NCBI GenBank assembly: GCA_900128395.1
Contig: LT649564.1
Location: 275-20,090, forward strand
From: Stramenopiles sp. TOSAG23-2
Lineage: Eukaryota; Sar
Length of the DNA stretch: 19,816 nucleotides
Direction of reading: 5' to 3'
Positions 1-8,565 of the stretch are shown one piece after another. Made by a program: the position numbers and the translations under genes. The notes beneath the pieces were generated by a model, which did not search any database, had not been told where the DNA came from, and worked only from the letters and a program-made list of their open reading frames with translations. How positions within the stretch are numbered: position 1 is the stretch's first letter; each line of letters begins with the position of its first letter.

Positions 1-288
1 ATAATACAAATATTCGATGTTAGTTTGGATCAATTACAAATCACCATATAGAAGATATTATTGATTGATCAACACGATTTACAATTATTTACTTACACCC
101 TAAATCATTTTGATCAAATCAATAACATATCAAGCCGATGTTAGTTTGGATCAATTACAAATCAGCATATAGAAGATTGTTGTTTTACGATGTTAGTTGA
201 GACCAATGGTATCAAAATGTAAACACCATATCTAGGTGAAGAGAACAAATGTTATCGATAATATTAGAAATGGACGAAATATGCTTAC
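1..288 (-). other. Probable intron of the left gene, with short repeats
   Basis: On the minus strand this stretch follows a good 5' splice donor (GAG|GTAAGC, GT at 288-287), so it is read as the start of an intron of the secreted protein gene encoded at 289-1089. It carries a direct repeat of about 44 bp starting with cgatgttagtttggatcaat at 15 and again at 136 (121-bp spacing), and a third, decayed start at 188. No acceptor or following exon can be assigned inside the window. The alternative is that translation reads through the donor and stops at 232, adding about 19 residues. Confidence 0.45.
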
Positions 289-1089
289 CTCACCGTTCGT
301 TAAAATCATATTTTCAATTGTCAATTCGTCGCCATTTCCCATTCTAAACAACGTCACACCTGTATTTGACCCTGGTACACCATCCCACCCCCCATCAATC
401 GCCGGTTTCGCACCATTTGAATCTGCAACACCTGTAATTTTTAATGTACCAGAAACGGAAATCATAGTTGTTATTGAACAATTTGCAGTTTTCGTATATT
501 CACCACTTGATCCAATATTACAGAGACTATAACGTTGAACCAATCGCCGGCGCTTTACCACTTCATTCGAGGAACTTTGTATCAAACCTAAATCTACAAA
601 ATTCTTTGGTTTGCATTCTGGGTATCGATCATAAAATGTTGAGCTGTTGACGCTTCCTCGCAAACTATTTGTATTGAAGTCGCTGTAAATGGTCATTTCA
701 GTTACGTTTGCTACCCGCTTTAACTTCTCGTCGTCATAAATATGTCTTTTCTCAGTGCAGCTCTGCATTTTCCTGTCGGTGATAGTAGAAGCATTTACAT
801 GGTGACTGTCTATTTTTGTTAAACCAGTAACCAAGTGTTTGCGCGTTGTGTCTGGTGGTAATTTATTCATGCGTTCTGTTGCTTCACTTTTTGTAAAAGC
901 CTTACACTGCGGAAATAACTTGTCGAAATTTGCATCATATACATGCCTCTCTTCTTTGCAGTCACTACCACAAACGGGATAAAACAAACGGAAGTTGTTA
1001 TCATACCGCTCTTGATCTGCTAGACAATCACCATGAGCAAAAGTAAAAAGAGCAAAGCACAATATCAAAAAGTAGAAATGGCGAGCCAT
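289..1089 (-). CDS. Secreted Cys-repeat protein with beta-helix-like C-terminus, first exon (3' partial)
   Basis: Function is not recognised. I start at the inner Met (1089) because it opens a clear signal peptide, MARHFYFLILCFALFTFAHG, with cleavage likely before Asp-Cys; an in-frame Met lies 12 codons upstream. The mature N-terminus has three related Cys-bounded modules of the form C-x(4)-R-x-Y-D...C: CLADQERYD, CKEERHVYD and CTEKRHIYD. The last about 70 residues (CSITTMISVSGTLKITGVAD, then ...NGDELTIENMILTNGE) have the alternating hydrophobic/Gly/Asn pattern of right-handed beta-helix (Pmp- or pectate-lyase-like) surface proteins. The exon is exactly 267 codons up to a phase-0 donor GAG|GTAAGC, so the gene probably continues past the left edge. 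A surface or secreted adhesin-like role is inference only. Confidence 0.6.
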
Positions 1090-1540
1090 AGTCAATTTTG
1101 TCAGTATCAATTGTATAAAATACAAAGTATAGTCGATTGTGATGTTGAATATGTTTGTTTTAGAAGAATCGTTCGTTTCGTGGAAATCGTTGCTAGAATG
1201 TATCTTTTAGTAGAAGACTTGTTTGCTTTTTGGAGGAATAGAGGAGTCTAGGTACCAGAACTATTTTTTTAATTAATGAATAAATATATATTTTCACGAC
1301 GTACAGGATTGAGAAAAAAAATAGTGGCGTGGTGCTGTCCAGCTGTCCTGGCTGTCCAGGCTGTGTAATCGTGTAATCTGTTCTGGCAATCTGGCAATCT
1401 GGCAATCCAGGCAATCCAGGCAATCCAGCAATCTGGCAATCTGGCAATTCAGGCAATCCTGGCCCGGCTGGCAATAATCTTTTGTTGTTTTTTTTTTAAA
1501 AAAAAAAGGCTGGAAAATAACCACCAAAAACCTCCCGCAA
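990..1540. repeat. Segmental duplication, copy 1 (partner 1909-2387)
   Basis: Runs from inside the first exon of the left gene, through its 5' flank, to a T-run/A-run followed by ggctggaaaataaccacca. The copy at 1909-2387 is in the same orientation. About 250 bp of flank (1090-1335 against 2008-2250) is nearly identical, including tatattttcacgacgtacag and gtggcgtggtgctgt. The copies then differ in the length of a ggcaatc-type minisatellite and rejoin at the T-run. The offset is about 920 bp. Confidence 0.8.
1377..1476. repeat. Minisatellite of ctggcaat / ccaggcaat units
   Basis: About eleven degenerate 8-9 bp units (ctggcaat, ccaggcaat, ccagcaat) in direct tandem, between a cct/gtcc-rich stretch and a T-run. 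A short version sits at the matching place in the second duplication copy (2297-2340), so the array expanded or contracted after the duplication. Open frames on the minus strand here are periodic shadows of the repeat. Confidence 0.8.
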
Positions 1541-1788
1541 TACTATCCCCCTGCTACGCTCCTGATCTTTTTAGGGCAGATACAGTACTATACCTGAAAG
1601 AAACTATTAAGGTTTTTGTATGGTTTGCCTATTATATAAAATATAAAATATAAATACTTTTGTACCTATCACTTTTACGTATACCTGGTATATCATACGA
1701 GGATAACACACTTTTAAATTAAAACAATAATTCTCTCGTACGTCTCTTAATCTTATATATAATGTGAAATATCCACATGCGCTGTAAC
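1541..1788. other. Repeat-containing intergenic stretch
   Basis: No credible gene. At 1542-1590 there is a stretch of about 48 bp (ctatccc...gctacgctcctgatctt...gggcaga...gtacta) that recurs in diverged form at 2800-2848, with its core again near 3230-3248. An atacctggtat motif sits at 1681-1691. The rest is AT-rich. Confidence 0.5.
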
Positions 1789-2007
1789 TTAAATTTCTGC
1801 TTTACGTGTCGTTTCTACACCACCATTTTCCACTACTACCTTCACCTTTTCCGCGTGGATCCTCTCTTTCCTCTGCCCTCGTTTCAAACATTTCATGACC
1901 CACATACGGAAGTTTTTATCATACCGCTCTTGATCTGCTAGACAATCACCATGAGCAAAAGTCACAAGAGCAAAGCACAATAATAAAAAGTAGAAATGGC
2001 GAGCCAT
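1789..2007 (-). pseudogene. Truncated second copy of the secreted Cys-repeat protein
   Basis: The first 35 residues repeat the signal peptide and first half-module of the gene at 289-1089 almost exactly (MARHFYFLLLCFALVTFAHG, then DCLADQERYDKNFR). Similarity stops abruptly after NFR (near 1908), and an unrelated basic tail of 37 residues follows (begins MWVMKCLKRG, ends TRKAEI). The upstream flank is copied too. The most economical reading is a partial segmental duplication whose downstream part was lost, giving a signal peptide fused to noncoding-derived sequence. It could still be expressed as a 72-residue secreted peptide, but nothing in the sequence supports a function. Confidence 0.55.
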
Positions 2008-2387
2008 AGTTATTTTTGTCAGTATCAATTGTATAAAATACAAGTATAGTCGGTTATGATGTTGAATATAATTTTTTTATAAGAATCAATCGTTTCGTGG
2101 AAATCGTTGCTAGAGTGTATCTTTTAGTAGAAGACGTGTTTGCTTTTTGGAGGAATAGAGGAGTCTAGGGAACTATTTTTTTAATTAATGAATAAATATA
2201 TATTTTCACGACGTACAGGATTGAGAAAAAAAAAATAGTGGCGTGGTGCTGTGTGTATAATATTAATATATGTTCGTCTTCTTTTGAATGGTGGTAATCT
2301 GTTCTGGCAATCCAGCAATCCAGCAATCATCCAGCAATTGTTTTTTTTTTTTTAAAAAGGCTGCTGGAAAATAACCACCAAAACCAT
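1909..2387. repeat. Segmental duplication, copy 2 (partner 990-1540)
   Basis: Direct-orientation copy of 990-1540, with scattered substitutions and a shorter minisatellite (3-4 ggcaatcc/agcaatcc units against about 11). A stretch at about 2250-2292 is unrelated to copy 1. Both copies end in a long T-run followed by aaaaggctg...ggaaaataaccacca. It ends about 15 bp before the MITE-like element at 2402. Confidence 0.8.
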
Positions 2388-2401
2388 GCCCGGCAGATTA
2401 T

Positions 2402-2680
2402 TAAATCGGAGCCAACCGAAAATATTAGCATAGGAATAGCATTATATAAGAGTTGGAGAGTAGGGTTCAAGCGGAACGAAATCAAGCGGAACGAAATTGG
2501 ATCAAAATATGCCGATTATTGATATTATTAAAATACAAATATCCGATTATTATTTTGTAAAATGGTATATTACTTTAGTTATTTATTTAAAAAAAAATGA
2601 AATCACAAAATCCTTTTTTGAAATTCAGTTTTTGATAAGATTTCGTTCCGCTTGATTTCGGTCCCATTGGCTCCGATTTA
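2402..2680. mobile_element. MITE-like element with 14-bp terminal inverted repeats
   Basis: The ends taaatcggagccaa (2402-2415) and ttggctccgattta (2667-2680) are perfect inverted repeats. Inside, caagcggaacgaaat occurs twice in tandem near the left end (2468-2482, 2483-2497) and once inverted near the right end (2640-2654). The ends allow a TA or TTA target-site duplication, as made by mariner-like or PIF/Harbinger-like transposases. The 279-bp element has no coding capacity, so if mobile it depends on an enzyme supplied in trans. Confidence 0.65.
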
Positions 2681-2728
2681 GAATCTACCTAAGGCATGCT
2701 TACTCAGGAAACCACCGCTATGCTATTC

Positions 2729-2787
2729 GCCTATACTAACGCTACACTCCTTTTAAAATGGAGCAAGGAGCGTAGCGACGTATAGAC
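2729..2787. repeat. Foldback (hairpin) repeat
   Basis: cgcctatactaacgctacactcctt (2729-2752/3) pairs imperfectly with aaggagcgtagcgacgtatagacg (2764-2787), leaving a loop of about 12 bases. The inner 13 positions pair with a single mismatch. The core gctacgctcc also occurs at 1552-1562 next to ctgatctt, linking this hairpin to the dispersed repeat found at 1542, 2800 and 3230. No open frame inside. Confidence 0.55.
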
Positions 2788-3289
2788 GTATAAGGCATGC
2801 TATCCCGATGCTAACGCTGCTGATCTTTGGTGCAGGGCATTGTACTAAAGATCAGATTATACTGCTGGGCGGGCATCTGGAATATAAAAAAATAATAATT
2901 TTTTAGAAATTGGAGAAAAAAACAACAAAAATTTGGTGCGAGATGACCCATGAACATAGCATCTAGCATGCACACAGCTTTAGTAAATGGTACCAATTAC
3001 CAGTGGATTTTGCAAATACAGGCAATAAGTACATATTTTAAAAAAAATAAAATTCAGCGTTATGAGATAGTGTAGCACTATCATAGATTTAATATGCATT
3101 TTATAATAAATATATTTTAATTTACGAGTAAGAAATTATTATAGATTTAAATGAGAGTATTGACACACTAGTGTGAGATAGATTATTGCCTCGGTTACAT
3201 TATTCTTATGGAGAGTAGGAATATTCCCATCTACCGCTCCTGATCTTCATGGCTTTATGCCTTTGTTCTGATAGATGGGAAAAATCCTA
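2788..3289. other. Intergenic stretch downstream of the kinesin gene
   Basis: No gene supported; short open frames have no domain or composition signal. Visible structure: the dispersed-repeat copy at 2800-2848 containing gatctttggtgcagggcatt, a small hairpin gatagtg-tag-cactatc (3066-3082), a 12-bp palindrome cacactagtgtg (3164-3175), and the core ctcctgatctt at 3237-3247. The 3' end of the kinesin transcript must lie here. Confidence 0.5.
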
Positions 3290-4624
3290 TTATTTTTTAG
3301 ATGACTCGACAATGGTGTCAAGTATGGTAAGAAGCTGTTGGCCTGCACGGCCCTTAGCATGTCGAATTAGTGCGTACTTGGATGCACCTTTTGCTAGACC
3401 CGTCTTACAAGTCTTGGCCATTTCACTAGCTTCCTTGTACCATAAATCGATGGGCTTCGCTTTGACTATTCGTGGGTAAAGTGCGAGCTTTGAAAACTCA
3501 AAGCCAAAATCAAGAGTGTTGATTGACTGCGTCGCATTTTGCTCGGCAGAAGAGATACATACAATGATGAGTGAGTTGGCATCTCCCGACATGCTTTCGG
3601 CTAGAAGCGAGACTGTGTCAGAATCAGATTGCGTCTTCGAACTCATCGCTACTCGTGTGGCCTTTGACTTACGCCTCGCAGCCGAGAGCTCGCGAAGGCG
3701 CTGTGATAGCATCATCAAGGAATAGTTACACACTGCACCTGACATAGCTTGTAGACCACAATCTTTCCAATGTTTTGAGCCGTGGGCATCTTTCATTCGC
3801 TCCGAGCCAGCCAGGTCCACGAACTGGAATCTGCTTTTACGCAGTAAGTTAGATGAACGATCGAAGGCGTAGAGGTTGAGGTAAACAAAGCAGTGAGATC
3901 GAGACGACGAGTCGTTCATTTTTGTCCCCGTTGTACTACGTGATGCAATGGCACGAAAGAGCTCTAGGAGCGATTCGATGCTATCAAGCTTCATTTCCCG
4001 CTGCCCCCACAGGATGGGGGGTTTTGTCATCTTCGAAACAATAACGTCACTAATATTACGAAATCCGTTTTCTTTTGCGTAAAACTGACTGTCACCTGGC
4101 CGCCTCAACATGTCACGATTGCCTTCGAGAAACCGTACCTCAACGGCGCTGACCGTCAGCAAATACCTTATGGACGACTTATCACGCTCCTTCATTTCCT
4201 CGATTCGGCCCATAATGTCAATGATCCCCCGAGGGCATATGCCGTACTCATCCACGACCTCTGCGCCCCACTTCCCACTACCGGCTCTTCGCATAAGGTT
4301 TGGTGGACCGAACATGGTATGCGTCTTACCACTCCCCGTTTGGCCATAACACATCACATTCACGCTTATGCCATCGAGGAAGGCGTTGATACGCGGCTGC
4401 ATAAACTTGGCATACACCTGCGCCTGCCCATCACTAGGCGAGACGATGTGGTGTGGGTACAAGAAGTCTCGCACGCGACCCATATGCGTTGCGACACGGA
4501 CACCTTTCGCTCCTACCGTCACTGCTGGAGAGGCATATTTACCTAAACCACTCACTTCCCCACCACCCGCGCCAGCACCGAGGGGCTTGACTCTAACCAC
4601 AGCAAAACCAGTCTCTAACATCAT
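3290..4624 (-). CDS. Kinesin motor-domain protein, tail-less
   Basis: ATP-driven microtubule motor domain of 444 residues. Visible motifs: the P-loop GQTGSGKTHTM (residues 94-104), switch I NDSSSRSH (237-244), switch II DLAGSER (270-276), and a C-terminal core ending near TLDFGFEFSKL (370-380), the usual LNTLRYA position. The N-terminal FAVVRVKPL matches the first beta-strand of kinesin motors. The usual HVPYRDSKLTRLL segment is not recognisable; a Ser/Lys-rich stretch followed by SLLAESMSGDAN takes its place. Only about 60 residues follow the motor, with no long coiled coil or cargo domain, so it is a divergent orphan kinesin. No intron is needed. Coding G+C is clearly higher than in neighbouring genes. 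It is head-to-head with clpB, 634 bp between starts. Confidence 0.9.
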   Translation of the reverse strand: MMLETGFAVVRVKPLGAGAGGGEVSGLGKYASPAVTVGAKGVRVATHMGRVRDFLYPHHIVSPSDGQAQVYAKFMQPRINAFLDGISVNVMCYGQTGSGKTHTMFGPPNLMRRAGSGKWGAEVVDEYGICPRGIIDIMGRIEEMKERDKSSIRYLLTVSAVEVRFLEGNRDMLRRPGDSQFYAKENGFRNISDVIVSKMTKPPILWGQREMKLDSIESLLELFRAIASRSTTGTKMNDSSSRSHCFVYLNLYAFDRSSNLLRKSRFQFVDLAGSERMKDAHGSKHWKDCGLQAMSGAVCNYSLMMLSQRLRELSAARRKSKATRVAMSSKTQSDSDTVSLLAESMSGDANSLIIVCISSAEQNATQSINTLDFGFEFSKLALYPRIVKAKPIDLWYKEASEMAKTCKTGLAKGASKYALIRHAKGRAGQQLLTILDTIVESSKK

Positions 4625-5258
4625 TACTGATCCTTGTGTGAAAAAAATAAATTTGTCGATTGAGTAATAATCGATTTGCCTCGCCTATTTTTTTTGTGCT
4701 TCTCCTGACATTGTTGATGGACTCTGGTGTAAACAATAAATGGGACGTGTAAAAAGTGAAAAAACAGAAGAAAATGAAATTGATATTTTTTTTTAATGCA
4801 AAATATAATAATTATTGTTACAAACAAAAGAAGGAGTAAATTAAAAAATATTATTATAAAAAAATATGAAAAAAAATAATGCGGAAACCTTGTAGAAACC
4901 TTCTAGAAGAGTCCTTAATAATTATAAGACGGCTAGAGTCCTTAATAATATACCCACTTTGATGAGCCCAAAATCCTTTTAGCACCACACATCACCACAC
5001 AACATAATAATAATAATAAATACGACCCGTAAATACGAGCTTCAACAAAACATAAATATACAGAGATAGATATAGATGTAAAAGATAGATAAACAAAGAA
5101 CAGAAACAAAAAAAGAAAACAAGAACAAAGAACAAAAGATAATAACAACAAGAAAAACAAAAACTACTGTGTTAACAAAAAAAAAGTAAAACAATTTATA
5201 TATATTGACATATAAATATACACACACAAAAAAAGGCAGAATAATATAATATAATAAA
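4625..5258. other. Divergent promoter region between kinesin and clpB
   Basis: 634 bp between two head-to-head starts, with no credible gene. The left half is T/A-rich. A GAA/TTC-rich block lies at 4883-4909. The 14-mer gagtccttaataat occurs twice nearby (about 4909 and 4936). The last 200 bp before clpB is a purine-rich (aaacaaag/aagaacaaa) leader ending in taatataataaaATG. Short hydrophobic open frames on the minus strand are shadows of this purine bias. Confidence 0.5.
4883..4909. promoter_or_regulatory. Heat-shock-element-like block upstream of clpB
   Basis: Reads GAAaccTTGtaGAAaccTTCtaGAA, alternating GAA/TTC modules built from an 11-bp direct repeat. One perfect TTCnnGAA palindrome (4901-4908) is present. 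Spacing between the other modules is 3 instead of 2, so it is only a partial match to the HSF consensus. It lies about 350 bp upstream of a ClpB/Hsp101 gene, which is normally heat-induced. It is also about 260 bp from the kinesin start and could act on either gene. Confidence 0.35.
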
Positions 5259-8065
5259 ATGAATAACAACAAATTTACAGAACGTACTATTCAAATCTTT
5301 GAACAAGTTGATGCTATATGTAAAGAATTTAAAAATGCTCAATACTTTGATACACATTTAGCATACGTATTGCTAACAGATGATAAATCACTTGGTGCAA
5401 ATATTTTAAAGAAAATTAATGTACCAATTGAGTCAATACAATCACCGTTACGACGAATGATTTTGAAACATCCGGTTCAAGATCCACCTCCATTAACCAT
5501 AGGCCCAAGTAATACTTTTCGTTCATTTATAAATGCCGCGGAAAAAGAACAAAAAAGTAAAAAAGATACATATCTTGGAGAAAATCATATGTTAATGGCA
5601 TTAGCAAAAGAGAAACGTATCATGACGGAACTTTGTAAAAATGGGTTGTTAAACAAAACTGCATTTACCAATGCAATTCAACATGTATGTTAAATTCATC
5701 TTCAGCGGATCAGCAATTTGAAGCATTAAGTAAATATGGCATAAATGTTTGTGAACGTGCAATGGAAGGTGAATTGGATCCTGTCATTGGCAGAGATGAA
5801 GAAATACGCCGTGTCTTGCAAATTTTAAGTCGACGTACAAAAAACAATCCAGTCTTAATTGGTGAACCAGGTGTTGGTAAAACAGCTATTGTCGAAGGTT
5901 TAGCTCAACGTATTGTTGCAGGTGATGTCCCTGAAAATTTAGATTGTGAATTATTTTCCTTAGATATGGGTGCATTAATTGCAGGTGCGAAACATCAAGG
6001 TGAATTTGAAGAGCGATTAAAAGCTGTTTTATCAGAAGTAACAGATGAAACTAGAACGAAAAAAGTGATTTTATTTATTGATGAGATGCATTTGTTAATG
6101 GGTACCGGTAGAACAAGTGGTGCAATGGATGCTGCTAATTTATTAAAACCAATGCTTGCACGTGGAAAATTAAGATGTATTGGTGCAACGACAAATGATG
6201 AATATCGTCAATATGTTGAAAAAGATAGTGCATTTGAACGAAGATTTCAACAAGTACATGTAAAAGAACCAACTGTACCAAGTACAATTAGTATTTTACG
6301 AGGATTAAAAAGCAAATATGAAATGCATCATGGTGTTCAAATTGCAGATAATGCTCTTGTTGCCGCAGCACAATTATCAAAACGTTATATTTTGCAACGT
6401 TTTTTACCGGACAAAGCTATTGACTTAGTTGATGAAGCATGTGCGAATGTACGTGTTCAACTCGATTCAAGACCAGAACAAATTGATGTATTGGAGCGAC
6501 AAAAATTACAATTGGAAATTGAATTAAGTGCATTAAAACGTGAAAAAGATAGTGCAAGTAAAAAACGCAAGTTAAAGGTAAAAAAAGATCTGCAAAATAT
6601 TGAAGAATCGTTAAGGCCATTACTTGCAAAATGGGAACACGAAAGATCACGTGTAAATGAATTGAAAACATTGAAAGAAAAATTAGAACGTTTACAAAAA
6701 AAAGCTATTGATGCAAGGAGAAAAGGAGATATTGCTGCTGCAAGTGATTTGGAATATTATGCTATACCAGACACAGAAAAACGTTTAAAAGAACTATCAC
6801 AAAAATTAGATGATGAGAAAAAAACAATTTCAACATCGTCATCCAATAAACCAATGTTAACTGAACGTGTTGATGTTGAAAAAATTGCAGAAGTGGTTTC
6901 AAGGTGGACGGGCATCCCAGTAACAAAATTAAATCAAACCCAAAAAACTCGTTTATTAAAATTGAGAAAAAAATTATCCAAACGTGTTGTAGGACAAGCC
7001 AAAGCAGTCGAAAGTGTTTCAAATGCAATATTACGTTCACGAGCTGGATTATCAAGATTAAATCAACCTACTGGATCATTTCTTTTTTTAGGACCGACTG
7101 GTGTTGGAAAAACAGAGTTAGCAAAAGCATTAGCAAGCGAGCTGTTTGATGATGAAAATTGCATGGTACGAATTGATATGTCTGAATATATGGAGAAACA
7201 TTCCATTTCGCGATTGATTGGTTCCCCTCCGGGTTACGTTGGGCATGATGAAGGTGGACAATTAACCGAAGCAGTAAGACGCAGACCATATAATGTCATA
7301 TTATTTGATGAAGTTGAAAAAGCACATCCTGAAGTATTGAACTTATTGTTACAAGTTTTAGATGATGGAAGGTTAACTGATTCACATGGGAAAACTGTTG
7401 ATTTTTGCAACACCGTAATTGTTATGACAAGTAATATTGGAGCAAAGTTTTTATTGGAGGAAGCAAAAAAAGATAATAACATGGAAAAGATGAATCTTGA
7501 TGATGAAGAGGAAAACTTTTTCGACAAAGCGCCTTTATCTTCTTCTTCTTCAAATTATAATAATAACAAACGAAGAAAAATGAAAAAAGATCTTTCCAAC
7601 GGTGTTGATAAAGCCATGAATGCAGTGAAAAATTATTTTCGCCCGGAATTTTTAAATCGATTAAGCGATATATGCGTCTTTAATCCATTACGCAAGCAAC
7701 AATTGCGTCAAATCTGTTCCAATCAAATGAATAATATTGCAAAACGACTTGGTCAACATGGTATGACCTTAGAAGTGAAAGATTCCGCATTGGATTATAT
7801 GATTAATGAGGCATATGAACCAGAATATGGTGCAAGACCATTACAAAGATATGTTGAAGATGCATTAATTACACCAATATCTACGATGATTATCTCTGGA
7901 GAGGCATCGAATGGAGATACCATATTTGTTACTTATAACAAAAGCAAAGATGAATTGGCATTTTTAGCAAGACAACGAACTGGAAACAGTTTTTCTAAAA
8001 CAAAATCATCTGAAAATAAGAAAGTAGTACGCCCAATGACAAGACTCGACTCATGGGAAAATTAA
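5259..8065 (+). CDS. clpB: ClpB/Hsp101 AAA+ disaggregase (two exons, 29-nt intron)
   Basis: Hexameric ATP-driven chaperone that threads aggregated proteins through its pore with Hsp70 help. Exon 1 (5259-5684) encodes the Clp N-domain; exon 2 (5714-8065) encodes the rest, about 925 residues in all, normal for Hsp101. Joined-protein positions: D1 Walker A GEPGVGKT (192-199), pore loop [11 protein letters not shown] (233-243), Walker B ILFIDE (261-266), Arg fingers FERRF (316-320), coiled-coil M domain about 385-515, D2 Walker A GPTGVGKT (602-609), pore loop GYVG (649-652), Walker B VILFDE (670-675), sensor-2 YGARPLQR near 826. A charged Ser/Asn-rich insert of about 50 residues lies in D2 (about 723-773). 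There is no targeting peptide, so cytosolic or nuclear. The D1 pore-loop Tyr is His. Confidence 0.93.
5685..5713 (+). other. Apparent 29-nt intron in clpB
   Basis: Starts GTATGT and ends ...CAG (gtatgttaaattc...gcggatcag). The reading frame stops inside it (TAA at 5691-5693). Excising exactly 29 nt joins CAT (His) to CAA (Gln) in the right frame and gives [16 protein letters not shown], the linker normally found between the ClpB N-domain and D1 (a/e-LekYGxdl). Using the nearer CAG (21 nt) would leave the wrong frame. A -1/+2 frameshift or a sequencing indel is the alternative. Confidence 0.7.
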
Positions 8066-8565
8066 TCTTCATACACATGAAGTGTACACACTGAAGACAG
8101 TGTAAAAAAATAAAAAATTGAAAAATAAAATTGAAAAATAAAATTGAAAAATAAAAATGAAAAACAAAAATAAGAGTATATTAAATATACGATACACAAG
8201 CCAAAATATGAAAAAATAAAATTAAAAATAAAATATAAATTAATACGATGTCGTATATATATGTATTTTTCTCTTACTCATATTTTATATTAAATTTGTT
8301 TTACTCCCGTTCATTAACATCTCGAATCAAATATATATACTCGTAATATTATATATAATAAATGAAATAAAATAATATGTGAAAAAAAAAATATTACGAA
8401 AAAGAGATATAAAAAAAAAAGTGATGTGAGGAAAATAAAAACTCCTCTCCCTGATATTAAAAACTGATATATTAAAATATTTTTTTTAAAAAAAAATAAA
8501 AAATTATACACACACGACACACCTCTCTGTTTTTTTTGAAAAAAAATATTAAACACCATATTTTT
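8066..8565. other. Tail-to-tail intergenic region clpB / receptor-like gene, with a 13-bp repeat
   Basis: 500 bp of very AT-rich DNA shared by two convergent 3' ends. Right after the clpB stop, a 13-bp unit (ttgaaaaataaaa) repeats about four times at 8118-8169. Several A- and T-runs follow. No gene or RNA recognised. Confidence 0.6.

Noticed and set aside
1377-1476. CRISPR-like array
   Set aside because: Units are 8-9 bp with no unique spacers, and the genome is eukaryotic; it is a minisatellite.
1193-1527. Pro/Gly/Leu repeat peptides on the minus strand (93 and 77 codons)
   Set aside because: Several frames are open simultaneously across the ggcaatc minisatellite, so this is repeat periodicity, not coding.
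4942-5272. Two hydrophobic Phe/Leu/Val-rich minus-strand frames upstream of clpB
   Set aside because: They are the antisense of an A/G-rich leader; composition alone explains them.
5685-5705. A 21-nt intron ending at the first CAG in clpB
   Set aside because: It would keep the first frame and not reach the D1 frame; only the 29-nt version joins the two parts correctly.
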